Shown here: positions 20,508 to 29,605 of the stretch, in pieces
How the letters are laid out: each line of letters starts with the position of its first letter
How positions within the stretch are numbered: position 1 is the stretch's first letter
NCBI GenBank assembly: GCA_937995535.1
Contig: CALKJU010000054.1
Location: forward strand, 62,001 to 126,000
Length of the DNA stretch: 64,000 nucleotides
From: an uncultured Alphaproteobacteria bacterium
GTDB taxonomy: Bacteria; Pseudomonadota; Alphaproteobacteria; Geminicoccales; Geminicoccaceae
Direction: 5' to 3'
Translations under genes and position numbers: made by a program
The notes under the pieces: generated by a model
Database searches by the model: none
Seen by the model: only the letters and a program-made list of their open reading frames with translations
What the model was told of the DNA's origin: nothing

Positions 20508-23500
20508 GTGAGGGCAGACCTCAGCCAACGGATGCGCCGCCTTGACCCGAGCAACGGCGCCATGAGCGTTGACCTGAATGCCGCGACGCGCGCGGGCGAG
20601 GTACGTCCGGGCGACAGCCAGCCCGCCACCGGGCCCGCTGTCGCACGAGCGCGCGCGTTGGCACGCGGAGCGGCGCGAACGTTCATGCTCGTCGCGCTCC
20701 TGCTCGGCGGGGTCGTCCTCGCGCTCGGTACTCTGCACCTTCGCGACCTACGCGAGGCAGAACTCGACCGGCTCGCGTTGGCGGCCGAGCTCCTCGCGGC
20801 CCGGCTGGCTCCGACCGTGGCGACGGCAGCCGGCGAGGAGCCGCGGCTCGACCGGCATGCGCTGGGCGCCCTCGTCTCGCGACCGGGCGTGACGCTGGAG
20901 CTGATCGATCCGGCGGCGGTCGCGCCCACCGACGCTCGTGGCAGCACCCATCTGGCGACGATAGCCGGGAGCCCGTGGAGCCTGCGCGCCACGCTCGCCA
21001 CCAGCGCGCTCGCCGCGACCCTGCTCGACCAGATGTTGCCGTTCATCGCCGTGGCCGGATTGCTTCTGGCCGGGCTCGGCTTCGGTTACCGGCAGCTGCG
21101 CCGGACGATGATCGCGCCGGCGCTGGATTTCGCCGCGCACGTCGCCGCCGCGCGGTCGGGCCAGCCGCGGCCGGTGGCCGGTCTGCCGCCGTTGTGGCGG
21201 GCCTGGGTCGACGCGGTCGACGAGGCCTTCACCGCGCGCCGCGAGCTTGCCGCGGAAAACGCCCGCTTCCGCACCGCCGCCGAGAGCCTCCTCGACGGCT
21301 TGGCCATCTGGGACAGCGACGACCGGCTGGTCTACTGCAACAGCCGCTATCCCGAGCACCTGACGCCGGCGCTGCGCGCGGGCCTGGCGCTCGGCCGGCG
21401 CTTCGAGGAGTGGATTCGCGAGGGCGTCGCCGCCGAGGGCGTCTACCATGAGGGGATGGGCGGCGAGTTCGTCGAGCGGCGGCTGGCCCTGCGCCGCCAG
21501 CCCTCCTCCGACCACGAGCATCAGCTCGTCGACGGCCGCTGGATGCGCATCCGCGAGAGCAAGATGCCGGACGGCGGCACAGTGCTGCTGACCAGCGACA
21601 TCACCCAGCGCCGCCTGCAGCGCGAGGCGCTCGCCGAGCAGACCCGCAAGCTCGAGGCGGTGCTCGCCAACATGGCCGACGGCGTCACCCTGCTCGACCC
21701 CGACGGGACCTGCGTTCTCGCCAATGACGGCTTCCTCAGGATGTACGGGTTCGGTCCCGACTTCGCGCGGCCGGGCGTGCCGGTGGCGGAGTTCACCCGC
21801 GAGCGTCTGCGTCGTGGTGACCTGCGGCGCGGCGAGGACCCGGCGGCGGTCGCGCGCGACGCAGAGGCGGTCGTCCAGGCGCGGGCCGAGGTGCTCAAGC
21901 GGACGCCCTCGGTCGAGTTCGAGGAGACCCGGCCCGACGGCCGGATCGTCCGGGTCCGCCGCCAGCGCCTGCCCGACGGGCTGCTGGTCTCGACCTACAG
22001 CGACGTCACCGAGGCCCACCGGCACGAGCGACAACTCGCCGTGCTCGCCACCGCGGTCGAGCAGGCCGGCGACGCGATCGAGATCGCCGACGCCGGGCTG
22101 CGGCTGGTCTACGTCAATCCCGCCTTCGAACAGCTTACTGGATGGACGGCAGCCGAGGCGGTCGGCCGGACACCCCTCGATCTGCTTGGTGGCGACGAGG
22201 ACCCGGCGCGGCAGGCCGAGCTCGAGGCGGCCCTGCGCTCCGGCTCGAGCTGGGCCGGGCGACTGGTCGGCCGGCATCGCGACGGGCGCCGGCTCGTGCA
22301 GGACGTCACCATCTCGCCGCTGCGCGACGCCTCGGGCGCGCTGACGCACTTCGTCGCGGTCAAGCGCGATGTCGGCGAGAAGGAGCGCGCCGAGGCGGCC
22401 CTGCGAGCGAGCGAGCGCGCCAAGCAGATCGTGCTCGAGGCGGCGCTCGACTGTGTGATCGGCATGGACGATGAGGGCCGGATCGTCGAGTTCAATCCGG
22501 CGGCGGAGCGGACCTTCGGCCACCGGCGCGATGCCGTGATCGGCCGCGACCTGGCCGAGCTGATCATCCCCGAGCGCCACCGCGCCGGACATCGCGCCGG
22601 ACTTGCGCGCCATCGCGCGACGGGCAAGCCACGCGTCCTCGGCCGGCGGATCGAGATGCCGGCGCTGCACGCTTCGGGTCACGAGCTGCCCGTGGAGCTC
22701 GTCGTCGTCGCCGCGCCCGAAGCCGACCGTGGCGGTTATCTCGCCTATCTGCGCGACATCAGCGAGCAGAAGCGCGCCGAGCAGGCGCTGCGCGAGAGCG
22801 AGGCCCGCTATCGCGGCGTGGTCGAGGCGCAGACCGAGTTCATCCTGCGTCAGCGGCCCGACGGAACCCTGACCTTCGTCAACGATGCCTACTGCCGGCA
22901 GGTCGGGCGCACCCGCGACGAGATCCTCGATCCGTCCTGGAACGACCTCGCCCTGCTGGTCCCGGCCGAGCGCGAGGCGCTGCTCGCGCTCTGGGCGACG
23001 CTCACGCCGGACGCGCCGACCGCGAGCATTGAGCTGCACCCGCGCCTGCCAGATGGTCGCGCTCCGGTCGAGCTGTGGATCGAGCGCGCCCTGTTCGACG
23101 ACCAGGGCAACATCGTCGAGATCCAGTCGGTCGGGCGGGACATCACCGAGCAGCGCGCGGCGGAGCACGCGCTGCGTGCGAGCGAGGAGCGGTTCCGCAC
23201 GATCGTCGAGGACCAGCTCGAGTTCATCACCCGGATCGATCCCGACCACCGCTTGACCTTCGTCAACCAGGCCTATGCCCGCCACCTCGGCCGCGCGCGC
23301 GACAGCCTGATCGGGACCAGCGTCCTCGACCTCATGACCCCCGAGCAGCAGGCGCGGTTCAAGGCCCAGCTCGCGGTCCTGACCCCCGAGGCGCCGACCT
23401 TCACCTACGAGATGTCGGGAACCGCCGCCGACGGCAGCAAGCGGATCGAGCAGTGGACCGACCGCGCGCTGTTCGATGCCGCAGGGCGGCTCCTCGAGTA

Positions 23501-26207
23501 CCAGTCGGTCGGCCGCGACATCACCGACCAGAAGATCGCCGAGCAGGAGCTGCGCGCGCGCCAGCAGCAGTACCAAGCGGTGATCCAGGACCAGACGGAG
23601 GTGATCGGCCGCTTCGACGCCGACCTCAAGCTGACCTTCGCCAACGCGGCGCATTGCCGGATGCTCGGGAGGCCGATCGAGGAGCTGATCGGCCAGGACT
23701 ACTTCGCCAGCGTCCCGGCCGAGCTCGAGCCCGACCTGCGCCGCCGCCTCGCCGCGCTCACGCCCGAGAGCCCGGTCGACTACGGGGAGAACGAGAAGGT
23801 TCTCCCCGACGGGCGGGCGCGCTGGTTCGCCTGGACGAACCGCGCCCTGTTCGACGGGCGCGGGGTCCTCGTCGGCTATCAGTCGGTCGGCCGAGACATC
23901 ACCGAGCAGAAGCAGGCCGAGGACGCGCTGCGCGAGAGCGAGGCGGCGATGCGCGCCATCGCCGAGGGCGTGCCGGTGCCGCTCGCCATCGCGCGGCTCG
24001 ACCGGCCGGAGATCCTGTTCCTCAACGAACGCGCGATCGAGGTGTTCGCGCTCGGCCTGGGCTGGCAGAAGGCCGCGATCGAGCGTGTCTGGTGCGATCT
24101 CGCGGACCGCGAGCGGATGCTCGCATTGGTCGCCGAGCGGGGTCGCGTCGACGGGCTCGAGACGCGTCTGCGCCGCGTCGACGGCAGCGAGGCCTGGATC
24201 CTGTTCTCCGCCCGCCTGATCACCTACGCCGGCGACCGGGCCTTCCTCGCCGTGATGACCGACATCACCGAGCGGCGGACGATGGAGCAGGCGCTCCGTT
24301 CGAGCGAGGCGCGCCTTGCCGCGTTCCTCGCCAACGCCCCGGTCGGGATGTACCTCAAGGACCTCGGCGGCCGCTACGTGCTGGCCAATCCGGAGATGAG
24401 CAAGATCTTCGGCCGCCCGGCTGCGGAGATGATCGGGCGCAGCGCCGACGACACTGCCGGCGGCCACGACCTCCAGGCGGTGAGCCGGGCCGACGCCGAG
24501 GTTCTGCGGACGGGCGCGCCGGTCATCGTCGAGGAGCACGCGCCGCAGCTCGAGGCCTACCGGTGGAGCCTCGTGTTCCGCTTCCCGCTGCGCCAGCCGG
24601 ACGGTCGCATCACGCATATCGGTGGCTTCCACGTCGACACGACCGAGGCCAAGCGTGCCGAGCAGGCGCTCCGCGACAGCGAGCAGCGCTTCCGCCGCTT
24701 CGCCGAGGACCACCCCGTGCCGCTGGTCGTGCTGCGCCTGCCCGACACGCGGGTGCTGTTCGTCAGCCCGGCCTATGTCGCGCTGTTCCAGCACAGCGCC
24801 GCCGAGCTAGACAGGCTCGACAAGCATGCGCTGTGGGCGAACCCGGACGACCGCGCGCCCTACCTCGAGCAGCTCGTCCGCGACGGCGAGGTCCGCGAGC
24901 GGGAGGTGATGCTGCGGCGCAAGGACGGCTCGACCTTCCCCGCCCTGATGAGCTCGCGGCTGATGGAGTATGGCGGCGCCCCGGCGGTGGTGACGAGCGT
25001 GCTCGACCTCAGCCGACAGAAGGCCGCCGAGGCGGAGATCGAGCGGCAGCGGGAGATCCTGCACCAGTCCGAGAAGCTGGCGGCGCTGGGCGGGCTGCTC
25101 GCGGGCGTCGCGCACGAGCTGAACAACCCGCTCTCCGTCGTCGTCGGCTATTCGAGCATGCTCGAGGAGCTGTCCCAGGACGAGGGCACCAGGCGCCGCG
25201 CGCAGCGGGTCCATGCCGCCGCCGAGCGCTGCGCGCGGATCGTCAAGTCGTTCCTGGCGATGGCGCGGCAGCGACCGCCACAGTTCGCGGCGGTCGACAT
25301 GAACGCGGTGATCGAGGCGGCGCTCGAGCTCGCCGCCTACGGCCTGCGGACCGCCGACATCGAGGTGCTGCGCTCGCTCGACCCGAGCCTGCCGGAGGTC
25401 TGGGGCGACGCCGACCAGCTCCACCAAGTGTTGACCAACCTGATCGTCAACGCGCAGCAGGCGCTGCAGGAGCGGAGCACGGGTCCGCGCCGGATCCTCG
25501 TCCGCACCCGAGTGCGCCGCGGCGCGGTCGAGGTCACGGTCGGCGATAACGGGCCAGGAATGCCGCCCGAGGTCCGCGCACGGATCTTCGAGCCGTTCTA
25601 CTCGACCAAGCCGACCGGGGTCGGCACCGGGGTGGGGCTGTCCTTGTGCCACGCCCTCGTCGCCGCGCACGGCGGGCATATCGAGGTGTTCACCAGCCAG
25701 GGCAAGGGCAGCCGGTTCAAGATCACGCTGCCGACGATGCCGAACGGCACCCGGCCGGCGCCGAGCGCGCCGGCCCCGATGCCGACGGCCTCGCGCGGCC
25801 GGGTGCTGGTCGTCGACGACGAGGCCGAGATCGCCGACCTCGTCAAGGAGGTGCTCGGCCGCGAGGGCTACCAGGTGACGGTCGCGCGGAGCGGCCGCGA
25901 GGCGCTCGAGCGGATCCGCGCCGAGGCCATCGACGTGGTGGTCAGCGACCTGCGCATGCCCGACCTCGACGGACCAAGCCTGTGGCGGGAGCTGAGCGCG
26001 ACCCGGCCCGATCTCGCGGCGCGGATGCTGTTCCTCACCGGCGACACGCTGAGCGGCACGGCCCGCGCGTTCCTCCACGAGGCCGACGCGCCGGTCCTCG
26101 ACAAGCCGCTCGACCTCGACGAGCTCCGCCGCCGCGTCGCCGACCTCGCCGGGTCAGGGACGGGAGCGGATCAGTCGCGCGCCTGCACCGGCTCGCCGAG
26201 GATGTAG
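20508..26207 (+). CDS. Hybrid sensor histidine kinase with ten PAS domains and a C-terminal receiver
   Basis: 1899 residues from a GTG. Two membrane segments (about 59-77 and 176-193) flank a small periplasmic region. Ten PAS modules then run from about residue 254 to 1510, each ending in a D-(I/V/T/L)-(T/S/G) plus ...E..L linker (for example SDITQRRLQREAL, RDITEQKQAEDAL). The kinase core follows: His1536 in GVAHELNNPLSVV, then an ATPase with NLIVNAQQAL, DNGPGMPPEV and GTGVGLSLCHALV. The receiver (about 1765-1890) has DDEAEI, phospho-acceptor Asp1814 in VVSDLRMP, and LDKPLD. PAS 5, 6 and 7 resemble each other strongly, suggesting duplication. The signal is unknown. The last 37 bases overlap the convergent guanine deaminase gene. 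Confidence 0.93.
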   Translation: MRADLSQRMRRLDPSNGAMSVDLNAATRAGEVRPGDSQPATGPAVARARALARGAARTFMLVALLLGGVVLALGTLHLRDLREAELDRLALAAELLAARLAPTVATAAGEEPRLDRHALGALVSRPGVTLELIDPAAVAPTDARGSTHLATIAGSPWSLRATLATSALAATLLDQMLPFIAVAGLLLAGLGFGYRQLRRTMIAPALDFAAHVAAARSGQPRPVAGLPPLWRAWVDAVDEAFTARRELAAENARFRTAAESLLDGLAIWDSDDRLVYCNSRYPEHLTPALRAGLALGRRFEEWIREGVAAEGVYHEGMGGEFVERRLALRRQPSSDHEHQLVDGRWMRIRESKMPDGGTVLLTSDITQRRLQREALAEQTRKLEAVLANMADGVTLLDPDGTCVLANDGFLRMYGFGPDFARPGVPVAEFTRERLRRGDLRRGEDPAAVARDAEAVVQARAEVLKRTPSVEFEETRPDGRIVRVRRQRLPDGLLVSTYSDVTEAHRHERQLAVLATAVEQAGDAIEIADAGLRLVYVNPAFEQLTGWTAAEAVGRTPLDLLGGDEDPARQAELEAALRSGSSWAGRLVGRHRDGRRLVQDVTISPLRDASGALTHFVAVKRDVGEKERAEAALRASERAKQIVLEAALDCVIGMDDEGRIVEFNPAAERTFGHRRDAVIGRDLAELIIPERHRAGHRAGLARHRATGKPRVLGRRIEMPALHASGHELPVELVVVAAPEADRGGYLAYLRDISEQKRAEQALRESEARYRGVVEAQTEFILRQRPDGTLTFVNDAYCRQVGRTRDEILDPSWNDLALLVPAEREALLALWATLTPDAPTASIELHPRLPDGRAPVELWIERALFDDQGNIVEIQSVGRDITEQRAAEHALRASEERFRTIVEDQLEFITRIDPDHRLTFVNQAYARHLGRARDSLIGTSVLDLMTPEQQARFKAQLAVLTPEAPTFTYEMSGTAADGSKRIEQWTDRALFDAAGRLLEYQSVGRDITDQKIAEQELRARQQQYQAVIQDQTEVIGRFDADLKLTFANAAHCRMLGRPIEELIGQDYFASVPAELEPDLRRRLAALTPESPVDYGENEKVLPDGRARWFAWTNRALFDGRGVLVGYQSVGRDITEQKQAEDALRESEAAMRAIAEGVPVPLAIARLDRPEILFLNERAIEVFALGLGWQKAAIERVWCDLADRERMLALVAERGRVDGLETRLRRVDGSEAWILFSARLITYAGDRAFLAVMTDITERRTMEQALRSSEARLAAFLANAPVGMYLKDLGGRYVLANPEMSKIFGRPAAEMIGRSADDTAGGHDLQAVSRADAEVLRTGAPVIVEEHAPQLEAYRWSLVFRFPLRQPDGRITHIGGFHVDTTEAKRAEQALRDSEQRFRRFAEDHPVPLVVLRLPDTRVLFVSPAYVALFQHSAAELDRLDKHALWANPDDRAPYLEQLVRDGEVREREVMLRRKDGSTFPALMSSRLMEYGGAPAVVTSVLDLSRQKAAEAEIERQREILHQSEKLAALGGLLAGVAHELNNPLSVVVGYSSMLEELSQDEGTRRRAQRVHAAAERCARIVKSFLAMARQRPPQFAAVDMNAVIEAALELAAYGLRTADIEVLRSLDPSLPEVWGDADQLHQVLTNLIVNAQQALQERSTGPRRILVRTRVRRGAVEVTVGDNGPGMPPEVRARIFEPFYSTKPTGVGTGVGLSLCHALVAAHGGHIEVFTSQGKGSRFKITLPTMPNGTRPAPSAPAPMPTASRGRVLVVDDEAEIADLVKEVLGREGYQVTVARSGREALERIRAEAIDVVVSDLRMPDLDGPSLWRELSATRPDLAARMLFLTGDTLSGTARAFLHEADAPVLDKPLDLDELRRRVADLAGSGTGADQSRACTGSPRM

Positions 26208-27484
26208 GTGGCGCGCACGGCGCGGTCGTCGCCGAGCGTCATCAGGACGAACAGCGTCTCGGCGAGGTCGCCCGGGATGGTGGCCATGCGGTGGGCCATG
26301 GCCGGGGTCGCCTCGGGATCGAGGACGACGAGGTCGGCCTCGAGGCCAGGGGCCAGCCGGCCGATCGAATGGTCGAGGCCGAGTGCCCGCGCATTGCCCA
26401 GCGTCTTCATGTAAAAGCCCTGCAGCGCCGGCAGGTTCTGCCCCTGAAGCTGGAGGACCTTGTAGGCCTCGGCGGCGGTCTCGAGCATCGAATAGCTGGT
26501 CCCGCCGCCGACGTCGGTGGCGAGTCCGACGCGCACCGGGCGGCGCGGGTCGCGCAGCCGCGCGAGGTCGAACAGGCCGCTGCCGATGAACAGGTTCGAG
26601 GTCGGGCACAGGGCCGCGATGGAGCCGCTCTCGGACAGCCGCGCCATCTCCCGCTCGCTCAGGTGGATGCAGTGCCCGAACAGGGAGCGGGGCCCGAGCA
26701 GGCCGAAGCGGTCGTAGACGTCGGTGTAGTCCCGCGCCCAGGGGAACAGCCCCAGCGTGGTCGCGATCTCGTCGCGATTCTCGGAGAGATGGGTCTGCAT
26801 CCAGCAGGTCGGATGCTCGCGCAGCAGGGTTCCGGCCGCCTCGAGCTGGGCATCCGAGCAGGTGATCGCGAAGCGCGGGGTGACCACGTAGCCGAGCCGG
26901 TCCCGCCCGTGCCAGCGCTCGATCAGCGCCTTGCTGTCGCGATAGCCGGTCTCGGGGGTGTCGGTGAGTGCTGCGGGCGCGTTGCGGTCCATCAGCACCT
27001 TGCCGGCCAGCATGCGCAGCCGGCGGGACTGTGCCTCGGCGAAGAAGGCGTCGACCGACTGCGGGTGGACGGTGCAGTAGACCACCGCCGTCGTGGTCCC
27101 GTTGCGCATCAGCTCGTCGAGGAAGAACCGGGCGTGCGTCGCCGCGTGGGACGGATCGGCGAATTTCTGCTCCTCGACGAAGGTGTAGCGGTTCAGCCAG
27201 TCGAGGAGCTGCGCGCCGTAGGAGGCGATGACCTGGACCTGCGGATAGTGGATGTGGGTGTCGATCAGGCCGGGCATGACGAGGCAGCCGGAATGCTCGT
27301 CGACCGGCGTCGCCGGGTCGAGCGAGCGACCCAGCTCGTCCCACGCACCGACCGCCGTGATCCGGCCGTCGGCGACCAGGACCAGCCCGTCCGGGATGTC
27401 GCGGACGGCGGCGTCGCCGACACTCGCCGGGTCGTCCTCGAACCACACGAGCCGGCCGCGGATGGCGCGGTGGGTGCTGGTCAT
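26171..27484 (-). CDS. guaD: Guanine deaminase
   Basis: 437 residues from the ATG at 27482-27484. It is an amidohydrolase-superfamily enzyme that converts guanine to xanthine and ammonia. Zinc ligands and active-site motifs are visible: PGLIDTHIHYPQVQVIASYG, the guanine deaminase-typical CTVHPQSVDAFFAEA, TPRFAITCSD, MQTHLSEN, FGHCIHLSE and ATDVGGGTSYSML. It is the last gene of the purine operon, 65 bases after the importer's binding protein, and its xanthine product is the substrate of the Xdh enzyme encoded upstream. Confidence 0.93.
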   Translation of the reverse strand: MTSTHRAIRGRLVWFEDDPASVGDAAVRDIPDGLVLVADGRITAVGAWDELGRSLDPATPVDEHSGCLVMPGLIDTHIHYPQVQVIASYGAQLLDWLNRYTFVEEQKFADPSHAATHARFFLDELMRNGTTTAVVYCTVHPQSVDAFFAEAQSRRLRMLAGKVLMDRNAPAALTDTPETGYRDSKALIERWHGRDRLGYVVTPRFAITCSDAQLEAAGTLLREHPTCWMQTHLSENRDEIATTLGLFPWARDYTDVYDRFGLLGPRSLFGHCIHLSEREMARLSESGSIAALCPTSNLFIGSGLFDLARLRDPRRPVRVGLATDVGGGTSYSMLETAAEAYKVLQLQGQNLPALQGFYMKTLGNARALGLDHSIGRLAPGLEADLVVLDPEATPAMAHRMATIPGDLAETLFVLMTLGDDRAVRATYILGEPVQARD

Positions 27485-27511
27485 GGCGCAGGCTCCGTGG
27501 GTTGGCTCGGC

Positions 27512-27540
27512 GCCGCCCCGCGGGTCGCCCGCGGGGCGGC
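27512..27540. repeat. Strong inverted repeat between the binding-protein gene and guaD
   Basis: GCCGCCCCGCGGG (27512-27524) and CCCGCGGGGCGGC (27528-27540) are perfect complements, 13 bp with a TCG loop. There is no T-run after it on the minus strand, so termination is doubtful. In transcripts read leftwards it would sit just after the binding-protein stop codon, a position where hairpins often protect the binding-protein message from decay and lower expression of the next gene. Confidence 0.8.
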
Positions 27541-27549
27541 CTTGCCCGC

Positions 27550-28638
27550 CTAACCGAGCTGGCCCTCGACGCCGGGCACCCACCAGTTCATCTGCGCCAT
27601 CTGCTCGTCGGTGGCGACGGCACCGGCGGCGATCTGCTCGACGCCCTTCTGGTCGACGATCGGGCCGGTGAACGGGTGCAGCGTCCCGTCGATGATCCCT
27701 TGCTTGACGGCGTCGGCGGCGGCCGCCGCCTCGGGCGTCACCCGCGGCCCGTAGGGCGCCATCTCGACCTCGCCGTGGGCGAGGCCGTTCCAGGTGTCCT
27801 GGCTCGCCCAGGTGCCGTCGAGCACGGCCTTGGCCCGTTCGATGTAATGCGGGCCCCAATTGTCGATAATCGCGGTGAGCTGGGCGTTGGGGCCGAAAGC
27901 GCTCTGATCGGCCGCCTGGCCGAACGCCATGAGTCCGCGCTGCTCGGCCTGCTGCATCGGTGCCGCGCTGTCGGTGTGCTGGCACATGATGTCACAGCCC
28001 TGGTCGAACAGCGCCTTGGCGGCATCCGCCTCCTTGCCCGGGTCGTTCCACGAGTTGACCCAGACCAGCTTGATCCGCGCGTCGGGACGGATCTTCTGCA
28101 TGGCCAGCGTGAAGGCGTTGACGCCCATCACCACCTCGGGGATCGGGAACGAGCCGATATAGCCCACGAGCCCGCTCTTCGAGAGATGCCCGGCGAGCGT
28201 CCCGCACACCGCGCGACCCTCGTAGAAGCGGGCATTGTAGGTGGCGACGTTGGGCGCGCGCTTGTAGCCGGTGGCGTGCTCGAACTTGACGTTCGGGAAC
28301 TGCCGCGCGACCCGCAAGGTCGCCTCCATGAAGCCGAACGAGGTGGTGAAGATCAGCCCGTGGCCGCTCTGCGCGAGCTGCCGCAGGACGCGCTCGCAGT
28401 CGGGTCCCTCGGGCACGTTCTCGACGTAGCTCGTCTGCACCCGGTCGCCGAGCGCCGCCTCCAGGTCGCGGCGGCCGACATCGTGCCGATAGGTCCAGCC
28501 ATTGTCGGTGATCGGCCCGACATAGACGAAGCCGACCTTGAGCGGATCGGCCGCGGACACGCGCCGGGCCAGCGGGGCGGCGGCGAGGCCGAGCCCGGCT
28601 CCAAGCAGTAGGCGGCGGGGAAGGCGGACCTGTCGCAT
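27550..28638 (-). CDS. BMP-family ABC transporter substrate-binding protein (nucleoside/purine type)
   Basis: 362 residues with a signal peptide (RRLLLGAGLGLAAAPLARRVSAA). The basic membrane protein (BMP/PnrA/Med) family marks are present: VGFVYVGPITDNGWTYRHDVGR, LIFTTSFGFMEATLRVARQFPNV, GYIGSFPIPEVVMGVNAFTLAM and the WNDPGKEADAAKALFDQGCDIMCQHTDS stretch. Family members bind nucleosides or purine-type ligands. Being flanked by guanine deaminase and xanthine dehydrogenase genes, it probably binds a purine base or urate-like compound. It follows the permease genes by 37 bases. Confidence 0.9.
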   Translation of the reverse strand: MRQVRLPRRLLLGAGLGLAAAPLARRVSAADPLKVGFVYVGPITDNGWTYRHDVGRRDLEAALGDRVQTSYVENVPEGPDCERVLRQLAQSGHGLIFTTSFGFMEATLRVARQFPNVKFEHATGYKRAPNVATYNARFYEGRAVCGTLAGHLSKSGLVGYIGSFPIPEVVMGVNAFTLAMQKIRPDARIKLVWVNSWNDPGKEADAAKALFDQGCDIMCQHTDSAAPMQQAEQRGLMAFGQAADQSAFGPNAQLTAIIDNWGPHYIERAKAVLDGTWASQDTWNGLAHGEVEMAPYGPRVTPEAAAAADAVKQGIIDGTLHPFTGPIVDQKGVEQIAAGAVATDEQMAQMNWWVPGVEGQLG

Positions 28639-28675
28639 GTGGTTCTCCTTGGTGCGGTGCGACGAGTGAAGCGGA

Positions 28676-29605
28676 TCAGGTGGCGGGACGGAAGGGCACG
28701 CCGAGGCAGGCCGGGGCGTTCAGCCGGCCCCGCCACGGGCCGGCCGAGATCGCCACGAGTACGGCGATGGTCGCGAGGTAGGGCAGCATCGACATGACCT
28801 GGGCCGGGACGTTGATGATCCCCGAGGTCTGGGCATGGAGCTGGATGATCGTGACGCCGCCGAACAGGTAGGCCCCGATCAGCGCCCGCCACGGCCGCCA
28901 GGCGGCGAAGACGACCAGCGCCAGCGCGATCCAGCCGCGCCCGGCGCTCATGTCCTCGACCCACATCGGGGTGTAGGAGAGCGACAGGAAGGCGCCGGCC
29001 AGCCCGGCCATCAGGCCGCCGAACAGCACCGCGAGATAGCGGATGCGGATCACCGGATAGCCGATCGCATGCGCAGCCTCGTGGCTCTCGCCGACGGCGC
29101 GCAGGATCATGCCGGGCCGGGTGCGGGTCAGGAACCAGGCCACAGCCGCGGTCATCGCCCAGGACAGATAGACGAGGAAGTCCTGGCCAAACAGAACGGG
29201 ACCGACGATCGGCAGCTGGCTCAGCCCCGGCAGCGCGAGCTTCGGCAGCGGCGCCACCGGCGAGCCGACGAACCCGGAGCCGACCAGTGCCGAGAGGCCG
29301 ACACCGAAGATCGTGAGCGCCAAGCCCGTCGCGACCTGGTTGGAGAGGAGCGAGAGCGTCAGGACCCCGAACAGGAGCGCCATGGCCATCCCCGCCACGG
29401 CCGCGGCGATCACGCCGACGGTCCCGCTGCCGGTCAGCATGGTCGCGGCGAAGCCGGTCACCGCGCCGGCCAGCATCATGCCTTCGACGCCGAGGTTGAG
29501 GACGCCCGAGCGCTCGGCCACGAGTTCCCCCAGTGCGGCGAGCAGCAGCGGTGTGGCGGCGCCGATGATGGTCAAGAGCGAGGCCACGAGGATCGTCGTG
29601 CTCAT
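28676..29605 (-). CDS. ABC transporter permease (nucleoside/purine importer), second subunit
   Basis: 309 residues from the ATG at 29603-29605, about eight to nine membrane segments. The segment LVAERSGVLNLGVEGMMLAGAVTGF and the later RTRPGMILRAVGESHEAAHAIGYPVIRIRYLAVLFGGLMAGLAGAFLSL are typical of the YufQ/NupC-like permeases that partner BMP proteins. Its start overlaps the stop of the preceding permease (ATGA), so both subunits are made in a coupled way. Confidence 0.9.
   Translation of the reverse strand: MSTTILVASLLTIIGAATPLLLAALGELVAERSGVLNLGVEGMMLAGAVTGFAATMLTGSGTVGVIAAAVAGMAMALLFGVLTLSLLSNQVATGLALTIFGVGLSALVGSGFVGSPVAPLPKLALPGLSQLPIVGPVLFGQDFLVYLSWAMTAAVAWFLTRTRPGMILRAVGESHEAAHAIGYPVIRIRYLAVLFGGLMAGLAGAFLSLSYTPMWVEDMSAGRGWIALALVVFAAWRPWRALIGAYLFGGVTIIQLHAQTSGIINVPAQVMSMLPYLATIAVLVAISAGPWRGRLNAPACLGVPFRPAT

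Noticed and set aside
20748-24794. A 1348-codon open frame on the - strand opposite the hybrid kinase
   Set aside because: It is a shadow of the PAS array; its repeated segments are reverse images of the PAS repeats, and the + strand frame shows clear domain structure.
27512-27540. Calling the hairpin an intrinsic terminator
   Set aside because: No T-run follows on either strand.
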